A stretch of 64,000 bases of DNA from Nostoc sp. 'Peltigera membranacea cyanobiont' N6. Lineage in GTDB: Bacteria > Cyanobacteriota > Cyanobacteriia > Cyanobacteriales > Nostocaceae. Positions 28,458 through 37,261 of the stretch are shown here, piece after piece (position 1 is the first letter of the stretch; every line of letters starts with the position of its first letter). Below the pieces are notes generated by a model. That model was not told where the DNA came from. It saw nothing but the letters and a program-made list of their open reading frames with translations, and made no database searches. Location: NCBI RefSeq assembly GCF_002949735.1, contig NZ_CP026681.1, positions 3,672,501 through 3,736,500 of the forward strand. Reading direction: 5' to 3'. The position numbers and the translations under genes were made by a program.

Positions 28458-29324
28458 TCACTCTCCCCATTCTTTAATTACAGAAAACAGTGATGAGTAG
28501 TCATCATCAGCAAATGACATTTTCACGGCTGTTTGCAAGATTTGCCGAACACCTTTAATACTACTGAGATCCAAACTTCGGGATTTCGCTTCTGAGATAA
28601 ATAATTCTGTATCTTTGAGTAAATGTTTTGTGGGGAAGTTCGGATCGGCATAATTGCCATCCAACATTCTTTGTAGCTTTTTGTCAAAGGTAGGTGCGTA
28701 GAGTGGACTGTCGCGCAAAATTTGCATAAACACATCCACATCAACACCCTGACGCTGGACGAAAGCTAGACTCAGAGCAAAGCTAGTTGTTAGGGAAGCT
28801 ATTAGTTGATTTAGTGCCAATTTGAGCGCCGCCGCAGATCCTACAGGCCCTATAAGTAAAGGTTCTGTCCCAAAATTTTGGAGTAACTTCAAGTGGCGTT
28901 GATATTGTTCTGGCTCTGCCCCTACCATAACACTCAACTTGCCAGCTTTAGCTTCTGGAATACTCCCTAATACAGGTGCTTCTAAATACTCACCACCACC
29001 ACCAACAACTGCATCTCTTATTTCCTGGCTTTCTGTGGGAGTAATTGTTCCCATTTGAATGATTGTACGTCCTTCCAGAGTTTGCCAAGCAGTATCTGAA
29101 AGCAACACATTATAAATGGCCGGGGCATTAGTAAGCATGAGGATTACGCACTCAGCAGCACGAATGGCATGGCGGGGATGTGTAGCAATTTCAGCCCCAG
29201 ATGCTTGTAGTGGTGCTAATTTTTCTGGGGTGCGATTGTAGGCAACTAGCTGTATATCTGCGGCTAATAACCTTTGAGCCATTGGTAGTCCCATCAGTCC
29301 AGTTCCCAGAAATGCCACCTTCAT
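28458..29324 (-). CDS. NAD(P)-dependent beta-hydroxyacid dehydrogenase-like reductase
   Basis: A 288-residue protein. The Rossmann motif GTGLMGLPMAQ (residues 7-17) is at the N-terminus. The substrate signature G-x-GGGGEYLEAPVLGS follows, and the catalytic lysine lies in ALKLALNQL. The family comprises 3-hydroxyisobutyrate dehydrogenase, tartronate semialdehyde reductase and the GLYR glyoxylate/succinic-semialdehyde reductases; the sequence alone does not decide the substrate. The proline-rich APV of the signature is closest to the GLYR type by eye. Full length; single gene. Confidence 0.85.
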   Translation of the reverse strand: MKVAFLGTGLMGLPMAQRLLAADIQLVAYNRTPEKLAPLQASGAEIATHPRHAIRAAECVILMLTNAPAIYNVLLSDTAWQTLEGRTIIQMGTITPTESQEIRDAVVGGGGEYLEAPVLGSIPEAKAGKLSVMVGAEPEQYQRHLKLLQNFGTEPLLIGPVGSAAALKLALNQLIASLTTSFALSLAFVQRQGVDVDVFMQILRDSPLYAPTFDKKLQRMLDGNYADPNFPTKHLLKDTELFISEAKSRSLDLSSIKGVRQILQTAVKMSFADDDYSSLFSVIKEWGE

Positions 29325-29530
29325 TTTTCATGTTCCTTTAATACAGCATCACCGATAGCGAGTTTTTGTTCGTGCAGCGAGCGTCTCGTGAATAGCGTCA
29401 CAGCACATGGCGAACATCGCGTTTGCATTGTTTGATTCAAATTTAGTTGGAAAGTAGTTATTTGAGACTTAAGATCCAATCCCAAATCTCAGGTTTTCTA
29501 CTCCCCACCGCTACTCTCTAACTTTGGCAA

Positions 29531-29626
29531 TCAACCACCTGCGGCAAAAGTCACCATAATTATCACTGAAAGCAAAATACCAGGGGTAAGTAGTGTTGCT
29601 AGCATTAGCAGGTCATGAGTTGACAT
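29531..29626 (-). CDS. 31-residue single-helix membrane peptide
   Basis: A short gene from ATG 29626 to TGA 29531. The peptide begins MSTHDLLMLATLLTPGILL and ends VTFAAGG. It has a short polar start, one hydrophobic helix of about 20 residues, and a small glycine tail, like the tiny subunits of photosynthetic or NDH-1 complexes. It does not match PetN, PetM, PetL, PsbM, PsbX, PsaM or PsaI as I know them. There is no clear ribosome-binding site. It sits alone in a 410-bp gap. Confidence 0.45.
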   Translation of the reverse strand: MSTHDLLMLATLLTPGILLSVIIMVTFAAGG

Positions 29627-29735
29627 AATTATTACTTTGGTAATGTGTTTAACTTTACAGTATTCACTGTTATGCTAGTCTATATAAGATTGATACTGCA
29701 TTCTTAAATAGAGTTTTAACTTTTCAAATATACCT

Positions 29736-30938
29736 TTACTTTGGCAGGGTCAATCCTTTTATTGGTTGAGAAGTTTCTGTATTGTTCAGACCTTTGCTCT
29801 GAATTAGGACTCCAAAGCCGCCTAGTCCTGTGGGATCTATAAGTTGGTGTAGTGCGTCGCGTCGCTGTAGTAACTCCAAGAGGGGTTGCTTTTGATAAGA
29901 AAGGGCTGCAATCCGTTCGTCGAAGACGCGGCTTAGCCGTTCGCCTAAACCCAACGCCATCAAAAATAATCCTTGCTGGATAAAACCAATATTCTTTAAA
30001 TTGCACTTCTCGCCCCAGCGTTCCAGAGCCGTAAAGTCAACATGGGCAGTGATATCTTGTTGCCCAATATTAATATAGGGGTTGTCATGGAAACGATGCT
30101 GATAATAACACTGTAGCGTTCCTTGCGATCGCCTGGGATTATAGTAACGGCTGGCGGGGTAGCCATAATCAATTGTTAACACATAGCCGCGCTGCAAGCG
30201 GTCTGCTACTATACTCAACCATTCTAGAGCAGCTAAATTAATTTCACTACGGTAGCCATCTGGATATGCACTTTGGCTAAAGTCCATTTCCACTAAGTCT
30301 AAATATTCAGCTAGTTGGAGCGTTGAAGGTTCCCCTGTGACTTCCAGAAATGATAAGCATGTTTCTTTTTCATTACTATCTGTGGTTATATAGATTTCTC
30401 GGAGTTCTCCCGTTTCTAGGGTGAATTGATGCACGGGGAACGCATCTACTAACTCGTTGGAAAAAAAGCAGCCGACGATCGCATTTGGTGGTATATTCTC
30501 TAGATTGCACCAACGCACAGAGAAATCTTGCAAGCGTTGCTGCTGTTCTTGTCTTAAAGTTGGGGACTTTTCGACAATGATGTACTCCAGCGCAGTAAAA
30601 AAATCTGGGTAGTGTAGCTGATGATATTTGAGGATATGCAATGCTAGCAGCCCTTGACCTGCTCCCATTTCTACCAGAGAAAAGGGTATAGGTTTTCCTA
30701 AAATTTCCCACATTTGGAAAAATTGTTCTGCTAGTAACTCGCCAAAGTCAGCGCAGAGGTTAGGAGAGGTGAAAAAATCACCACCTTTGAAGCCTATTTT
30801 GAGTGCATTGCTGGAATAGTAGCCGTATTCAGGGTGGTATAATACCATATCCATGAATTGGGCGAAAGTAATTCGCTGCTGGGGACTGGTGGTAATGTAA
30901 TTTGCGATCGCTGTACACAATGCTGGATTTGAATCCAT
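29736..30938 (-). CDS. MidA/NDUFAF7-like SAM-dependent methyltransferase
   Basis: A 400-residue member of the DUF185 family. The start ITFAQFMDMVLYHPEYGYYS and the SAM motif EMGAGQGLLALHIL are highly characteristic, followed by FFSNELVDAFPVHQF and YVLTIDYGYPAS. The mitochondrial relative NDUFAF7/MidA methylates an arginine of complex I subunit NDUFS2. In cyanobacteria the target is not established; the NDH-1 homologue of NDUFS2 is NdhH, whose gene lies about 3 kb away on the same strand, a suggestive but loose association. Length normal. Confidence 0.88.
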   Translation of the reverse strand: MDSNPALCTAIANYITTSPQQRITFAQFMDMVLYHPEYGYYSSNALKIGFKGGDFFTSPNLCADFGELLAEQFFQMWEILGKPIPFSLVEMGAGQGLLALHILKYHQLHYPDFFTALEYIIVEKSPTLRQEQQQRLQDFSVRWCNLENIPPNAIVGCFFSNELVDAFPVHQFTLETGELREIYITTDSNEKETCLSFLEVTGEPSTLQLAEYLDLVEMDFSQSAYPDGYRSEINLAALEWLSIVADRLQRGYVLTIDYGYPASRYYNPRRSQGTLQCYYQHRFHDNPYINIGQQDITAHVDFTALERWGEKCNLKNIGFIQQGLFLMALGLGERLSRVFDERIAALSYQKQPLLELLQRRDALHQLIDPTGLGGFGVLIQSKGLNNTETSQPIKGLTLPK

Positions 30939-31053
30939 AAAATTTGATATTTGAGATTAGATTAGGGTGTTGACAAATAAATTATGAGTAAAGCAAAACA
31001 AAATTCATAATTTATCTAATGGTCTACAAACCCCATTTACTTTAACTGACAAA

Positions 31054-31911
31054 TCACATTCCATCAGGTACAAACAGATTGTTAAACTGGCCGCAATCGA
31101 AAGCCAGCGTACCATTTTTGGCAAATACGCTAAAACCATCTAAAAATTCTATGGCTGATTCATTCTCTGCATGAGGCCGATTTTGCTCATCCAGCAGCAC
31201 TTTCTGTGGACGTTGACAGGTAAAACAGAAATCTTGAAAAAAGAATGTCCAACCACACTCAGAAACGTATGCTCTTAGTGTGTTCCATAAATCTTCCTCT
31301 ATGAAGCATCCTAGCTCAGAGGTGCAGAAGTCCAATAATCCACAAATACTACACTCTGCATCTGGTGAGACTAAACCTGTTGCCAAATAGAACCAAAGCT
31401 GCTCTATTTCCCTTTGCTGATTGGGTTTACCTGATTTCCAGATTAAAGATGATTTTTCACTATCTCGTAAGCTTAGATGTATCAAAGTGAGCGGTGATAA
31501 AAATGTTAATTGTTTGTGTAAAACCTTCCATAGCTCAATATCAAACTGCTGTCCAACAATTTCAATCAGAGGATAAATAATATGTCGATGAAAAGAATTA
31601 CGGAATAATCCCCGCTTGATTAATTGATGTTTAACTTTCCTAATGATGTTGTTCAGCTTACGTTGGTTGGATAAGTTTGCGACCGGATAAATATGGCTGA
31701 TAAAGCTGAGGTTAGCCACACTAAGGGGACTTTCAAAATAGTAGATGTCAGGTATTTCTGCGTTTGATATTTTTTTGTAAACTGCCTTGATTGCGGAAAA
31801 AGCTTTTGCTTTATCAACTGGCTGAGTTGAGATTGCTATTAAATACCACTTCATTCGATAGTCAGCAATCAGAGCTTTTTGCTGTCCTGTCAACTCAAAA
31901 ATTTTTGACAT
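31054..31911 (-). CDS. DUF6745-like protein of unknown function
   Basis: A 285-residue protein. Its N-terminus (LTGQQKALIADYRMKWYLIA, STQPVDKAKAFSAIKAVY) resembles the leading segment of DUF6745 proteins, which are scattered in cyanobacteria and actinobacteria and often occur near leucine-rich or repeat proteins. The rest includes a cysteine pair (CSICGLLDFC) and a WTFFFQDFCFTCQRPQKVLLDEQ block. No catalytic motif can be named. The family assignment rests mainly on the first 60 residues. It stands alone. Confidence 0.5.
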   Translation of the reverse strand: MSKIFELTGQQKALIADYRMKWYLIAISTQPVDKAKAFSAIKAVYKKISNAEIPDIYYFESPLSVANLSFISHIYPVANLSNQRKLNNIIRKVKHQLIKRGLFRNSFHRHIIYPLIEIVGQQFDIELWKVLHKQLTFLSPLTLIHLSLRDSEKSSLIWKSGKPNQQREIEQLWFYLATGLVSPDAECSICGLLDFCTSELGCFIEEDLWNTLRAYVSECGWTFFFQDFCFTCQRPQKVLLDEQNRPHAENESAIEFLDGFSVFAKNGTLAFDCGQFNNLFVPDGM

Positions 31912-32041
31912 CCCTTAGTGTACTTATTAAGATTCCCAGTTTAACTATCCAACTAGCCAAAGTTAGAACATTAGGCGCTGATTTTAACTCTTGCGATCGC
32001 GCTCCTTAGCCTAATTAATTGCGTCTAAGAGAACTTGCTAT

Positions 32042-32431
32042 CTAGCCACTCACCAAGGACACCAGCACGCCATTAAGATCGCGGACACGAGCGCTCATTT
32101 GTCCCCCAGGCTGAGTTTTAGGGGCATCTAATGCCTTTGCACCAGCTCCGATCGCTCTCATGTAGGCGCTACCAACATCAGGTGTAATAAATGATATCTG
32201 AATTAATGTCGGTGGTTGTGTGGGATCGTTGGCATGGAAGCCGCTAGGAAATGACTTTTGTGCTTCGCTACTAGAGGAGAAAGCTAACGTGGTGTTTCCG
32301 GTTTCGATTTCGGCCCAAATAGATTGTCCCTTATCCTGGAGAGTGCGACGAACTAGACCAAAAGCTTTTTCGTAAAACTCAACTGTTTTAACTACATCTT
32401 CTACCCAAATGACCGTGTAACCAAATTTCAC
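32042..32431 (-). CDS. VOC-superfamily (glyoxalase/bleomycin-resistance-like) protein
   Basis: A 129-residue protein with one vicinal-oxygen-chelate unit doubled in the usual beta-alpha-beta3 pattern. It starts with GYTVIWVEDVVKTVEFYEKAFGL and ends with ARVRDLNGVLVSLVSG. The usual metal ligand position near the start (H or E) cannot be assigned securely here, so catalytic activity is uncertain. The substrate is unknown. The gene is upstream of nothing obvious; the GAF gene behind it is on the same strand, 90 bp away, and may be co-transcribed. Confidence 0.8.
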   Translation of the reverse strand: MKFGYTVIWVEDVVKTVEFYEKAFGLVRRTLQDKGQSIWAEIETGNTTLAFSSSSEAQKSFPSGFHANDPTQPPTLIQISFITPDVGSAYMRAIGAGAKALDAPKTQPGGQMSARVRDLNGVLVSLVSG

Positions 32432-32521
32432 AGTTTTTTCTCCTTATTAGAAAGGTTTTCTAAACCACGAAGGTGGGTTTTGTCTGTGTAGACAGGGTTT
32501 CTATCCCCCTTTTAACTAAAC

Positions 32522-33058
32522 TTAACTTTCTAGTATGTAAGGGGCTGTTGCTAGAGTTTGTGCCCCTGCTTGCATCATTTCCATATTTGATGGCGACCAA
32601 TGATGAGATCCTTGACAGTGATGTGCTGCTAGTAATCCCCATAATCCTCTGGGAATCAAAATTGGTACAACCAGGTTGGCACGAACCTGCATATTGCGGA
32701 GAAAATCTCGGTGACAAGATTCGATTGGCTCTAATTCAATATCAGCGATCGCTCTTACCCTTCCTGCCAAGTATAAAGCAGCGTACTCGTCGTTAAAACA
32801 ACCATCTGGGCCAGTGGAACCCAGGATTGAAAATTCTTGAGAACTCAAAGATTCAAAAGTCACTTGTCCTTGCCACTGTCCGTAAAAGTAATACAACACT
32901 ATCCGATCAACCTGAAGTGATTCTCTGAGTTGATTGGTTGTTTGCCGGACTAACTCATCGCGCTGCATTGTTTTAACAAGGCGATCGAGCAAATTTTGCA
33001 AACCCTGTTCATAGCGATCGCGGCGATGGTTAAATTCGGATTGAGGATGAATTTGCAC
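32522..33058 (-). CDS. Single-domain DXCF-type cyanobacteriochrome candidate (GAF protein)
   Basis: A 178-residue protein, almost entirely one GAF domain, with a GTG start at 33058. Two bilin-binding marks are present: D85-G86-C87-F88 matches the DXCF motif, and C115-H116 (in IESCHRDFLRNMQVRANLVV) matches the canonical chromophore Cys-His. The two cysteines are 28 residues apart, the same spacing as Cys494 and Cys522 in TePixJ. GLWGLLAAHHC and HHW near residues 138-154 also fit. DXCF proteins typically sense blue and green light with phycoviolobilin. There is no kinase, GGDEF or methyl-accepting domain, so it would act as a stand-alone sensor. The VOC gene follows 90 bp downstream on the same strand. 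Bilin binding is inferred. Confidence 0.7.
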   Translation of the reverse strand: MQIHPQSEFNHRRDRYEQGLQNLLDRLVKTMQRDELVRQTTNQLRESLQVDRIVLYYFYGQWQGQVTFESLSSQEFSILGSTGPDGCFNDEYAALYLAGRVRAIADIELEPIESCHRDFLRNMQVRANLVVPILIPRGLWGLLAAHHCQGSHHWSPSNMEMMQAGAQTLATAPYILES

Positions 33059-33441
33059 GGTTCTAAAATGATGACTAAGTAAATGCTGCCGGATTTATAT
33101 AGTAATTTATTAGACTTTATTTAAATGCATTGTTGTATTTATAGCAGCAATTCAATTGTAACGAAATATAATACTAGTGAACCTCTTCCGTGAATTTAAA
33201 ATGAATTATTAAGAAGTTGCAATTTTTAATCTGCACTAGGGATGATTCATAATTATAAATTTAAAGTTAATAATTTTGGAATTTTACACATAATATGTGC
33301 ATTGAGTTTTTGATAGCATAAATATAGCGATCGCTCGTTTGTATGCAATAGACTTTTACCTCTCCTAAAAAGCTATGGTGTACAAACTTTTATGTGACAA
33401 GTCAGTTTGTATTCATAGTTACAGAAAATTCTCAGCTAATA

Positions 33442-33547
33442 TATAGCAGTTCTCAGTTGAGTGAGGTACAAGAACCCCACCCCCAACCCCCTCCCCGCAA
33501 GCGATGAGGGGACTATGATGTACCTCATGTGATTAGGAAACGCTATA
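33442..33547. repeat. 106-bp foldback element, TATAGC ends (copy 1)
   Basis: The ends TATAGC and GCTATA enclose a long imperfect hairpin. TGAGGTACA (33462-33470) pairs with TGTACCTCA (33519-33527), and CCCCTC pairs with GAGGGG at the tip. It lies in the 563-bp gap between the GAF gene and ndhH; the AT-rich remainder of that gap shows nothing recognisable. Confidence 0.7.
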
Positions 33548-33571
33548 CCGTTAAAAACTCATTGTAAAAAA

Positions 33572-33598
33572 AGAGCAGTTGCATAATACAACTGCTCT
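33572..33598 (-). terminator. Rho-independent terminator of ndhH
   Basis: A perfect 10-bp stem (AGAGCAGTTG with its complement) with a 7-base loop. On the minus strand six T residues follow. It begins 25 bp after the ndhH stop. Confidence 0.88.
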
Positions 33599-33622
33599 AA
33601 GAAATACTTAGATAAATATTTT

Positions 33623-34807
33623 CTACCTATCCACAGACCCCATAATCACATCAACACTACCAAGAATGACCACAATATCTGCAACTTTCATTCCGCGCAG
33701 TAAATGTGGAACAATCTGGAGGTTATTGAAATCTGCGGCGCGAATCTTCCACCGTGCAGGGAAGACATTATCATCGCCAACTAGATAAATTCCCAATTCA
33801 CCTTTGCCACTTTCGACACGAGAGTAGATTTCACCCTTGGGAATCTTGAAGGTAGGGGAAACCTTTTTACCAATGAATTGGTAATCAAATGCGTCCCACT
33901 CAGATTTTTTACCTGCGGCTAAACGCTTCGCTTCCAGATTTTCGTAAGGGCCGCCAGGAAGTCCTTTAAGTGCTTGGCGAAGGATTTTCACCGATTCGCG
34001 CATTTCCCGCATCCGCACTACGTAACGGGCAAAGCAATCACCAGCAGTTTCCCACTGCACATCCCAGTCGAAATCGTCGTAACATTCGTAATGGTCAACT
34101 TTCCGCAAATCCCATTGCACGCCAGAAGCGCGTAACATTGGGCCAGAAAGTCCCCAGTTAATTGCTTCTTCACGGGTGATAGTCCCTATACCCTCAACAC
34201 GTCGCCGGAATATGGGGTTATCGGTTACTAAGCGTTCATACTCATCAACTTTGGGTATTAAGTAGTCGCAGAATTCAAAACACTTATCTACCCAACCATA
34301 AGGTAAATCGGCTGCTACTCCACCAACGCGGAAGTAATTGTTATTTACCATCCGATAACCTGTGGCAGCTTCCCACAAATCATAAATCATTTCCCGTTCG
34401 CGGAACTGGTAGAAGAAGGGAGTTTGAGCGCCTACGTCAGCGAGGAAGGGGCCAAACCATAGCAAGTGGTTAGCGATGCGGTTCAACTCCAACATAATGA
34501 CGCGGATGTAGCTAGCGCGTTTGGGAACAGCAACACCTGCAAGTTTTTCTGGGGCGTTAACAGTGACGGCTTCGTTGAACATTCCCGCAGCGTAGTCCCA
34601 ACGACTAACGTAAGGGACATACATTACATTAGTACGGTTCTCAGCGATTTTTTCCATTCCTCGGTGCAAATAGCCGATGACCGGTTCACAGTCAACGACA
34701 TCCTCGCCATCCAGAGTCATGATTAGCCGCAGAACCCCGTGCATTGAGGGGTGGTGTGGCCCCATGTTTAGCACCATTGGTTCAGTGCGGGTTTCTAGTC
34801 TGGTCAT
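33623..34807 (-). CDS. ndhH: NAD(P)H-quinone oxidoreductase subunit H
   Basis: A 394-residue subunit of the cyanobacterial NDH-1 complex, homologous to the 49-kDa subunit of complex I. Signatures are NMGPHHPSMHGVLRLIMTLDGE at the start, GYLHRGMEKIAENRT, and the C-terminal ILGSVDVIMGSVDR. The subunit forms part of the quinone site at the interface with the membrane arm and acts in respiration, cyclic electron flow and CO2 uptake. Full length and well conserved. Monocistronic with a strong terminator. Confidence 0.97.
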   Translation of the reverse strand: MTRLETRTEPMVLNMGPHHPSMHGVLRLIMTLDGEDVVDCEPVIGYLHRGMEKIAENRTNVMYVPYVSRWDYAAGMFNEAVTVNAPEKLAGVAVPKRASYIRVIMLELNRIANHLLWFGPFLADVGAQTPFFYQFREREMIYDLWEAATGYRMVNNNYFRVGGVAADLPYGWVDKCFEFCDYLIPKVDEYERLVTDNPIFRRRVEGIGTITREEAINWGLSGPMLRASGVQWDLRKVDHYECYDDFDWDVQWETAGDCFARYVVRMREMRESVKILRQALKGLPGGPYENLEAKRLAAGKKSEWDAFDYQFIGKKVSPTFKIPKGEIYSRVESGKGELGIYLVGDDNVFPARWKIRAADFNNLQIVPHLLRGMKVADIVVILGSVDVIMGSVDR

Positions 34808-35076
34808 AGATTTCGTGTTCTCCTGTTTTGTTCGTGTAGCGTGCCGAAAGCAAATTTTGAATTGAACCGCTTAGATGCCAACCAGAATGTTTCAGTTTGT
34901 TGCACTTCTTCAATTATTATATGGAAGCTCGATATCCACTTAATTAAGGCATCGGATTTTTTTCACTTCATCGTGCTGAAACAAGGGGACAATGCCCAAC
35001 AACTTCTGAGTTTTTACGTAAGCCATAGAGATGTTGTGTCAGTTATATTACAGTTTTCTGACGCTAATACATATCT

Positions 35077-36993
35077 ATGACTTTCAATCAAGAGCGTTTT
35101 GATAAGCTAATTCAGAAGTTAGAAGTTTTTGCTAATAAACAACCGTATCTTTATAAATTGCATGTTGCTTTTTTGGCTACTTTAGGCTACGCATATATAT
35201 TTTTGGTTTTAGGTGTAACGTTGACTTTGTTAGTAAGTATTATTTTGGGGATACTTAACGCTCACTCAATTTCTAACTTATCTTTGACAAATCTTCTGTT
35301 TTTGCTGACCTTAGCATTCGTATTACTGCGATCGCTTTGGTTTTCTTTTCCTCCACCTACAGGTTTACCACTGCAACCCAAGGATGTACCCAATCTCTAT
35401 TCTTTAATTAACGAAATCTCATCGAAGCTAAAAGCTCCACGGTTTCACCACATCCTGCTCACCAACGATTTTAATGCAGGGGTTCTCCAAATACCACGCT
35501 TAGGTTTGCTGGGATGGCAGCAAAATTACTTAATTGTCGGTCTACCGCTCATGCTAGCACTCCCACCCGAACAATTTCGTGCCGTCTTAGCCCATGAACT
35601 GGGACATTTATCAGGAAATCATAGCCGCTTTAGTGGTTGGATTTATCGTCAACGTGAAACTTGGTATCGCATTCTTAAAGGACTCCAACAAAGTGGACAC
35701 GATCTATCATTGTTAATTTTTCAACTGTTTTTGATATGGTACATCCCATTTTTTAATGCTTATTCTTTTGTATTAGCACGGATGGATGAATATGAAGCAG
35801 ATAGATGTGCTGTTGATTTAACGGGAGAACAAAATATTGCTAAAGCTTTGATAAGTTTTCAGGTCAAATCTAGATTTTTAGAAAGATATTTTTGGTCTAG
35901 TATTTATAAACAAATACAGACAGAAATTGAACCACCAAAAATGACTTATATGGATATGAGGGAGGTTTTAAGCCAGAGACTTAATCAGGAAATTACAAGT
36001 ACTTATTTAAGTGAAGCTTTATCGAAAAAAACCAACAATGCTGATACTCACCCTTGCCTGACAGATAGATTAAAAGCCTTGGGATATATCGCCGATACTC
36101 AGCAGGAATTAGCTATCTTTGCACCAATTGAAATTAGTGCTGCCCAAGAATTTTTAGGAGATAAGTTAGAGAGTTTTATTGATTATTTTAGTCAAGATTG
36201 GCGAGAAAAGATAGCAACACCTTGGCGACAAAAATATGCTGAGTTTCAAAAATCGATAGCTACATTAAAAGATTTAAGTCACAAATCGCAAAAACAACAC
36301 CTAACTCTAGAAGAAGCTAGTCAGCAAGCATTTTTGACATTGGAACTTGAAGGCGAAGAAGCTGTTATACCTCTATTACAAGAAATTATTCATCGTGATG
36401 CTTATCATGCATCAGCTAATTATTTATTAGGTCAAATATTATTAAAAAAACAAGATGCGACTGGAATAAAATACATTGAAAAGGCAATAGAGCAAGACTC
36501 AAGTATAGTCATAGGAGGTTGTCAGATAATTTGCTCTTTTCTTAAAAACCAAGATAAAAATAATGAGGCGAAGTCTTATCAAGAACGTGCCGAAAATTAT
36601 CATAAATTAATTTTAAAAGCACAGCAAGAGCGATCTAAATTGAAAAAAGATGATAAATTTTACCCTCATAATATTTCGGATATAGAGGTAAATAAGCTTT
36701 GTCAGCAGTTATCTCATTACCCGCAGATAATAACTGCTTATTTAGTTCAAAAGAATTTGCAACATTTTCCTGAAAAACCACTTTATGTTCTAGCTGTAAA
36801 GCGTGGATTTAGTTTTTGGGAAGGTAGTCGTATTTATGAAACCGATAACTCTAAAATTGTTCAGAGCTTATTAAATGAAAATGAATTGCCCGATAATGTA
36901 TTCATTTTTATTTTAAATAGCAATTTAAGTATGGAGAAAAAATTAAAACGGATATCAAATTCGATGATTTACCAGAAAAAAGGTAAAAAATAG
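35077..36993 (+). CDS. M48-family membrane metalloprotease with TPR-like tail
   Basis: A 638-residue protein. Two hydrophobic segments lie at about 30-60 and 70-92. The zinc site is HELGH at residues 173-177, with the distal glutamate in DEYEADRCAVDL about 70 residues later, the typical M48 (HtpX/Ste24-like) arrangement. From about residue 400 the chain has TPR-like helices (EEAVIPLLQEIIHRDAYHASANYLLGQ). A C-terminal domain of about 130 residues is not assigned. The role is probably membrane protein quality control, but no substrate is known. Start ATG 35077; stop followed by a small hairpin. Confidence 0.85.
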   Translation: MTFNQERFDKLIQKLEVFANKQPYLYKLHVAFLATLGYAYIFLVLGVTLTLLVSIILGILNAHSISNLSLTNLLFLLTLAFVLLRSLWFSFPPPTGLPLQPKDVPNLYSLINEISSKLKAPRFHHILLTNDFNAGVLQIPRLGLLGWQQNYLIVGLPLMLALPPEQFRAVLAHELGHLSGNHSRFSGWIYRQRETWYRILKGLQQSGHDLSLLIFQLFLIWYIPFFNAYSFVLARMDEYEADRCAVDLTGEQNIAKALISFQVKSRFLERYFWSSIYKQIQTEIEPPKMTYMDMREVLSQRLNQEITSTYLSEALSKKTNNADTHPCLTDRLKALGYIADTQQELAIFAPIEISAAQEFLGDKLESFIDYFSQDWREKIATPWRQKYAEFQKSIATLKDLSHKSQKQHLTLEEASQQAFLTLELEGEEAVIPLLQEIIHRDAYHASANYLLGQILLKKQDATGIKYIEKAIEQDSSIVIGGCQIICSFLKNQDKNNEAKSYQERAENYHKLILKAQQERSKLKKDDKFYPHNISDIEVNKLCQQLSHYPQIITAYLVQKNLQHFPEKPLYVLAVKRGFSFWEGSRIYETDNSKIVQSLLNENELPDNVFIFILNSNLSMEKKLKRISNSMIYQKKGKK

Positions 36994-37005
36994 GATGAAT
37001 TAGAT

Positions 37006-37028
37006 CCCGACTTCTTAAAGGAGTCGGG
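37006..37028. terminator. Hairpin after the M48 protease gene
   Basis: CCCGACT pairs with AGTCGGG across a 9-base loop, 13 bp after the stop. The same CCCGACTTCTT-AAG-AGTCGGG motif is common between cyanobacterial genes. There is no T run. A partial 29-bp dispersed repeat (CCTACGGCAGGCTACGCC) follows at about 37051. Confidence 0.5.
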
Positions 37029-37261
37029 GATTTGGACAACGCGAATTTATGCCTACGGCAGGCTACGCCAACACAAATCAAATAGAATTGCTATAGATGC
37101 TTAAAGTTCAACACCTAGAATCAGCTTTAGGTATGGAATTTATGATATTTTCCTTTTGTGTCTTTGTACTTTAAAAACTATTTTTTAGCTATAAACCCAC
37201 AAAGACACAAAGAAAAGAATACATAATTAAAGTTCATCTGTGGTTTTTTGCCCTAAGTCTC

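Noticed and set aside
29531..29626. Assignment of the 31-residue peptide to petN, petM, petL, psbM, psbX, psaM or psaI
   Set aside because: Remembered sequences of these subunits differ in the helix and in both ends.
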